Shown one piece after another: positions 5,665 to 5,855 of a stretch of 5,855 bases of DNA. The stretch comes from Actinomycetes bacterium (GTDB taxonomy: Bacteria > Actinomycetota > Thermoleophilia > Solirubrobacterales > Solirubrobacteraceae). Under the pieces are notes generated by a model that was not told the origin of the DNA, ran no database searches, and was given only the letters and a program-made list of their open reading frames with translations. A program made the translations under genes and the position numbers. Location: positions 1 through 5,855 of the forward strand of contig JAEYAL010000316.1 in the NCBI GenBank assembly GCA_023404805.1, in the 5' to 3' direction. The stretch's first letter is position 1. Each line of letters starts with the position of its first letter.

Positions 5665-5855
5665 TTAGTGGGTGTGCTCGTGGGGCGTGGTCGAGGCGGG
5701 CGTGGTCGGCGTGGGCGTCGTCGGGTTGTCGCCGTGCTGGCCGTGGTCGTGGTCGGCGAAGAACGCCGTCACGGCCGGGTCGCAGATCACGAACTCCGGG
5801 TTCTGCGGATCAGTCGGCGTCGCCGCCTCACTGCCGGTCGCGTTCACGTGCACGC
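5665..5855 (-). CDS. Protein with His-rich and Thr/Pro-rich C-terminus (5' end outside window)
   Basis: Open from the window edge to TAA at 5667-5665, with about 63 residues visible. The GTG codons at 5853 and 5847 could be starts, but the frame remains open to the edge and no ribosome site can be seen, so it is treated as partial. The sequence includes PEFVICDPAVTAFF, then a His cluster HDHGQH, then a Thr/Pro linker (PTTPTPTTPASTTP) ending in HEHTH. Histidine clusters of this kind often bind copper, zinc, nickel or iron, and Thr/Pro linkers are common in exported proteins; both statements are inference here. It lies 12 bases upstream of the di-heme membrane protein gene on the same strand, so it is probably the preceding gene of the same operon. 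The family was not recognised. Confidence 0.6.
   Translation of the reverse strand, partial: VHVNATGSEAATPTDPQNPEFVICDPAVTAFFADHDHGQHGDNPTTPTPTTPASTTPHEHTH

Noticed and set aside
1..5855. tRNA, rRNA, CRISPR arrays, insertion sequences, attachment sites
   Set aside because: No matching structures, repeat-spacer patterns, transposase motifs or terminal repeats were seen.

Overview
This is a high-GC window with actinobacterial gene content: a PucR-type regulator end, an ECF sigma factor with a membrane-anchored partner, a stand-alone LigD-type polymerase, and a CxxHxxC ferredoxin next to a ferredoxin reductase. The sigma-partner protein belongs to a type I associate with Solirubrobacterales/Thermoleophilia (Conexibacter or Solirubrobacter relatives). 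That placement is recall-based inference, and the sequence alone fixes only 'GC-rich actinobacterium-like'.

Layout, left part (+ strand): the C-terminal part of a PucR/CdaR-like regulator (ends 353); a roughly 240-base gap holding an AT-richer island with a long inverted repeat (417-460); an ECF sigma-70 factor (coding signal 594-1151) whose N-terminus has no usual start codon in frame; and, overlapping it by ATGA, a single-pass membrane protein (1148-2338) that is the likely partner or anti-sigma of the sigma factor. This pair ends 1 base from the stop codon of the convergent minus-strand genes.

Right part (- strand, reading right to left): the C-terminal end of a protein with a His-rich, Thr/Pro-rich tail (enters from beyond 5855); a five-helix membrane protein whose four key histidines match the bis-heme spacing of NOX/ferric-reductase cores (5652-5050); a 64-residue single-cluster ferredoxin (5053-4859, GTGA overlap); and an FAD/NAD(P)H ferredoxin reductase (4854-3502). 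After a 103-base gap comes a LigD-like primase-polymerase domain protein (3398-2340).

How they could work together: the sigma factor and the membrane protein form a transmembrane regulatory pair. The three redox genes are packed with 4-base overlaps or gaps and read as one electron path: NAD(P)H to FAD reductase to ferredoxin to a membrane di-heme protein, with the His-rich protein as a possible metal-handling partner. In effect this would be a NOX/ferric reductase split into separate heme, ferredoxin and flavin proteins, with no P450 in view. The LigD-like polymerase is probably a DNA-repair enzyme that merely lies downstream. The two most interesting points are the split redox chain and the broken or unusual 5' end of the sigma gene.
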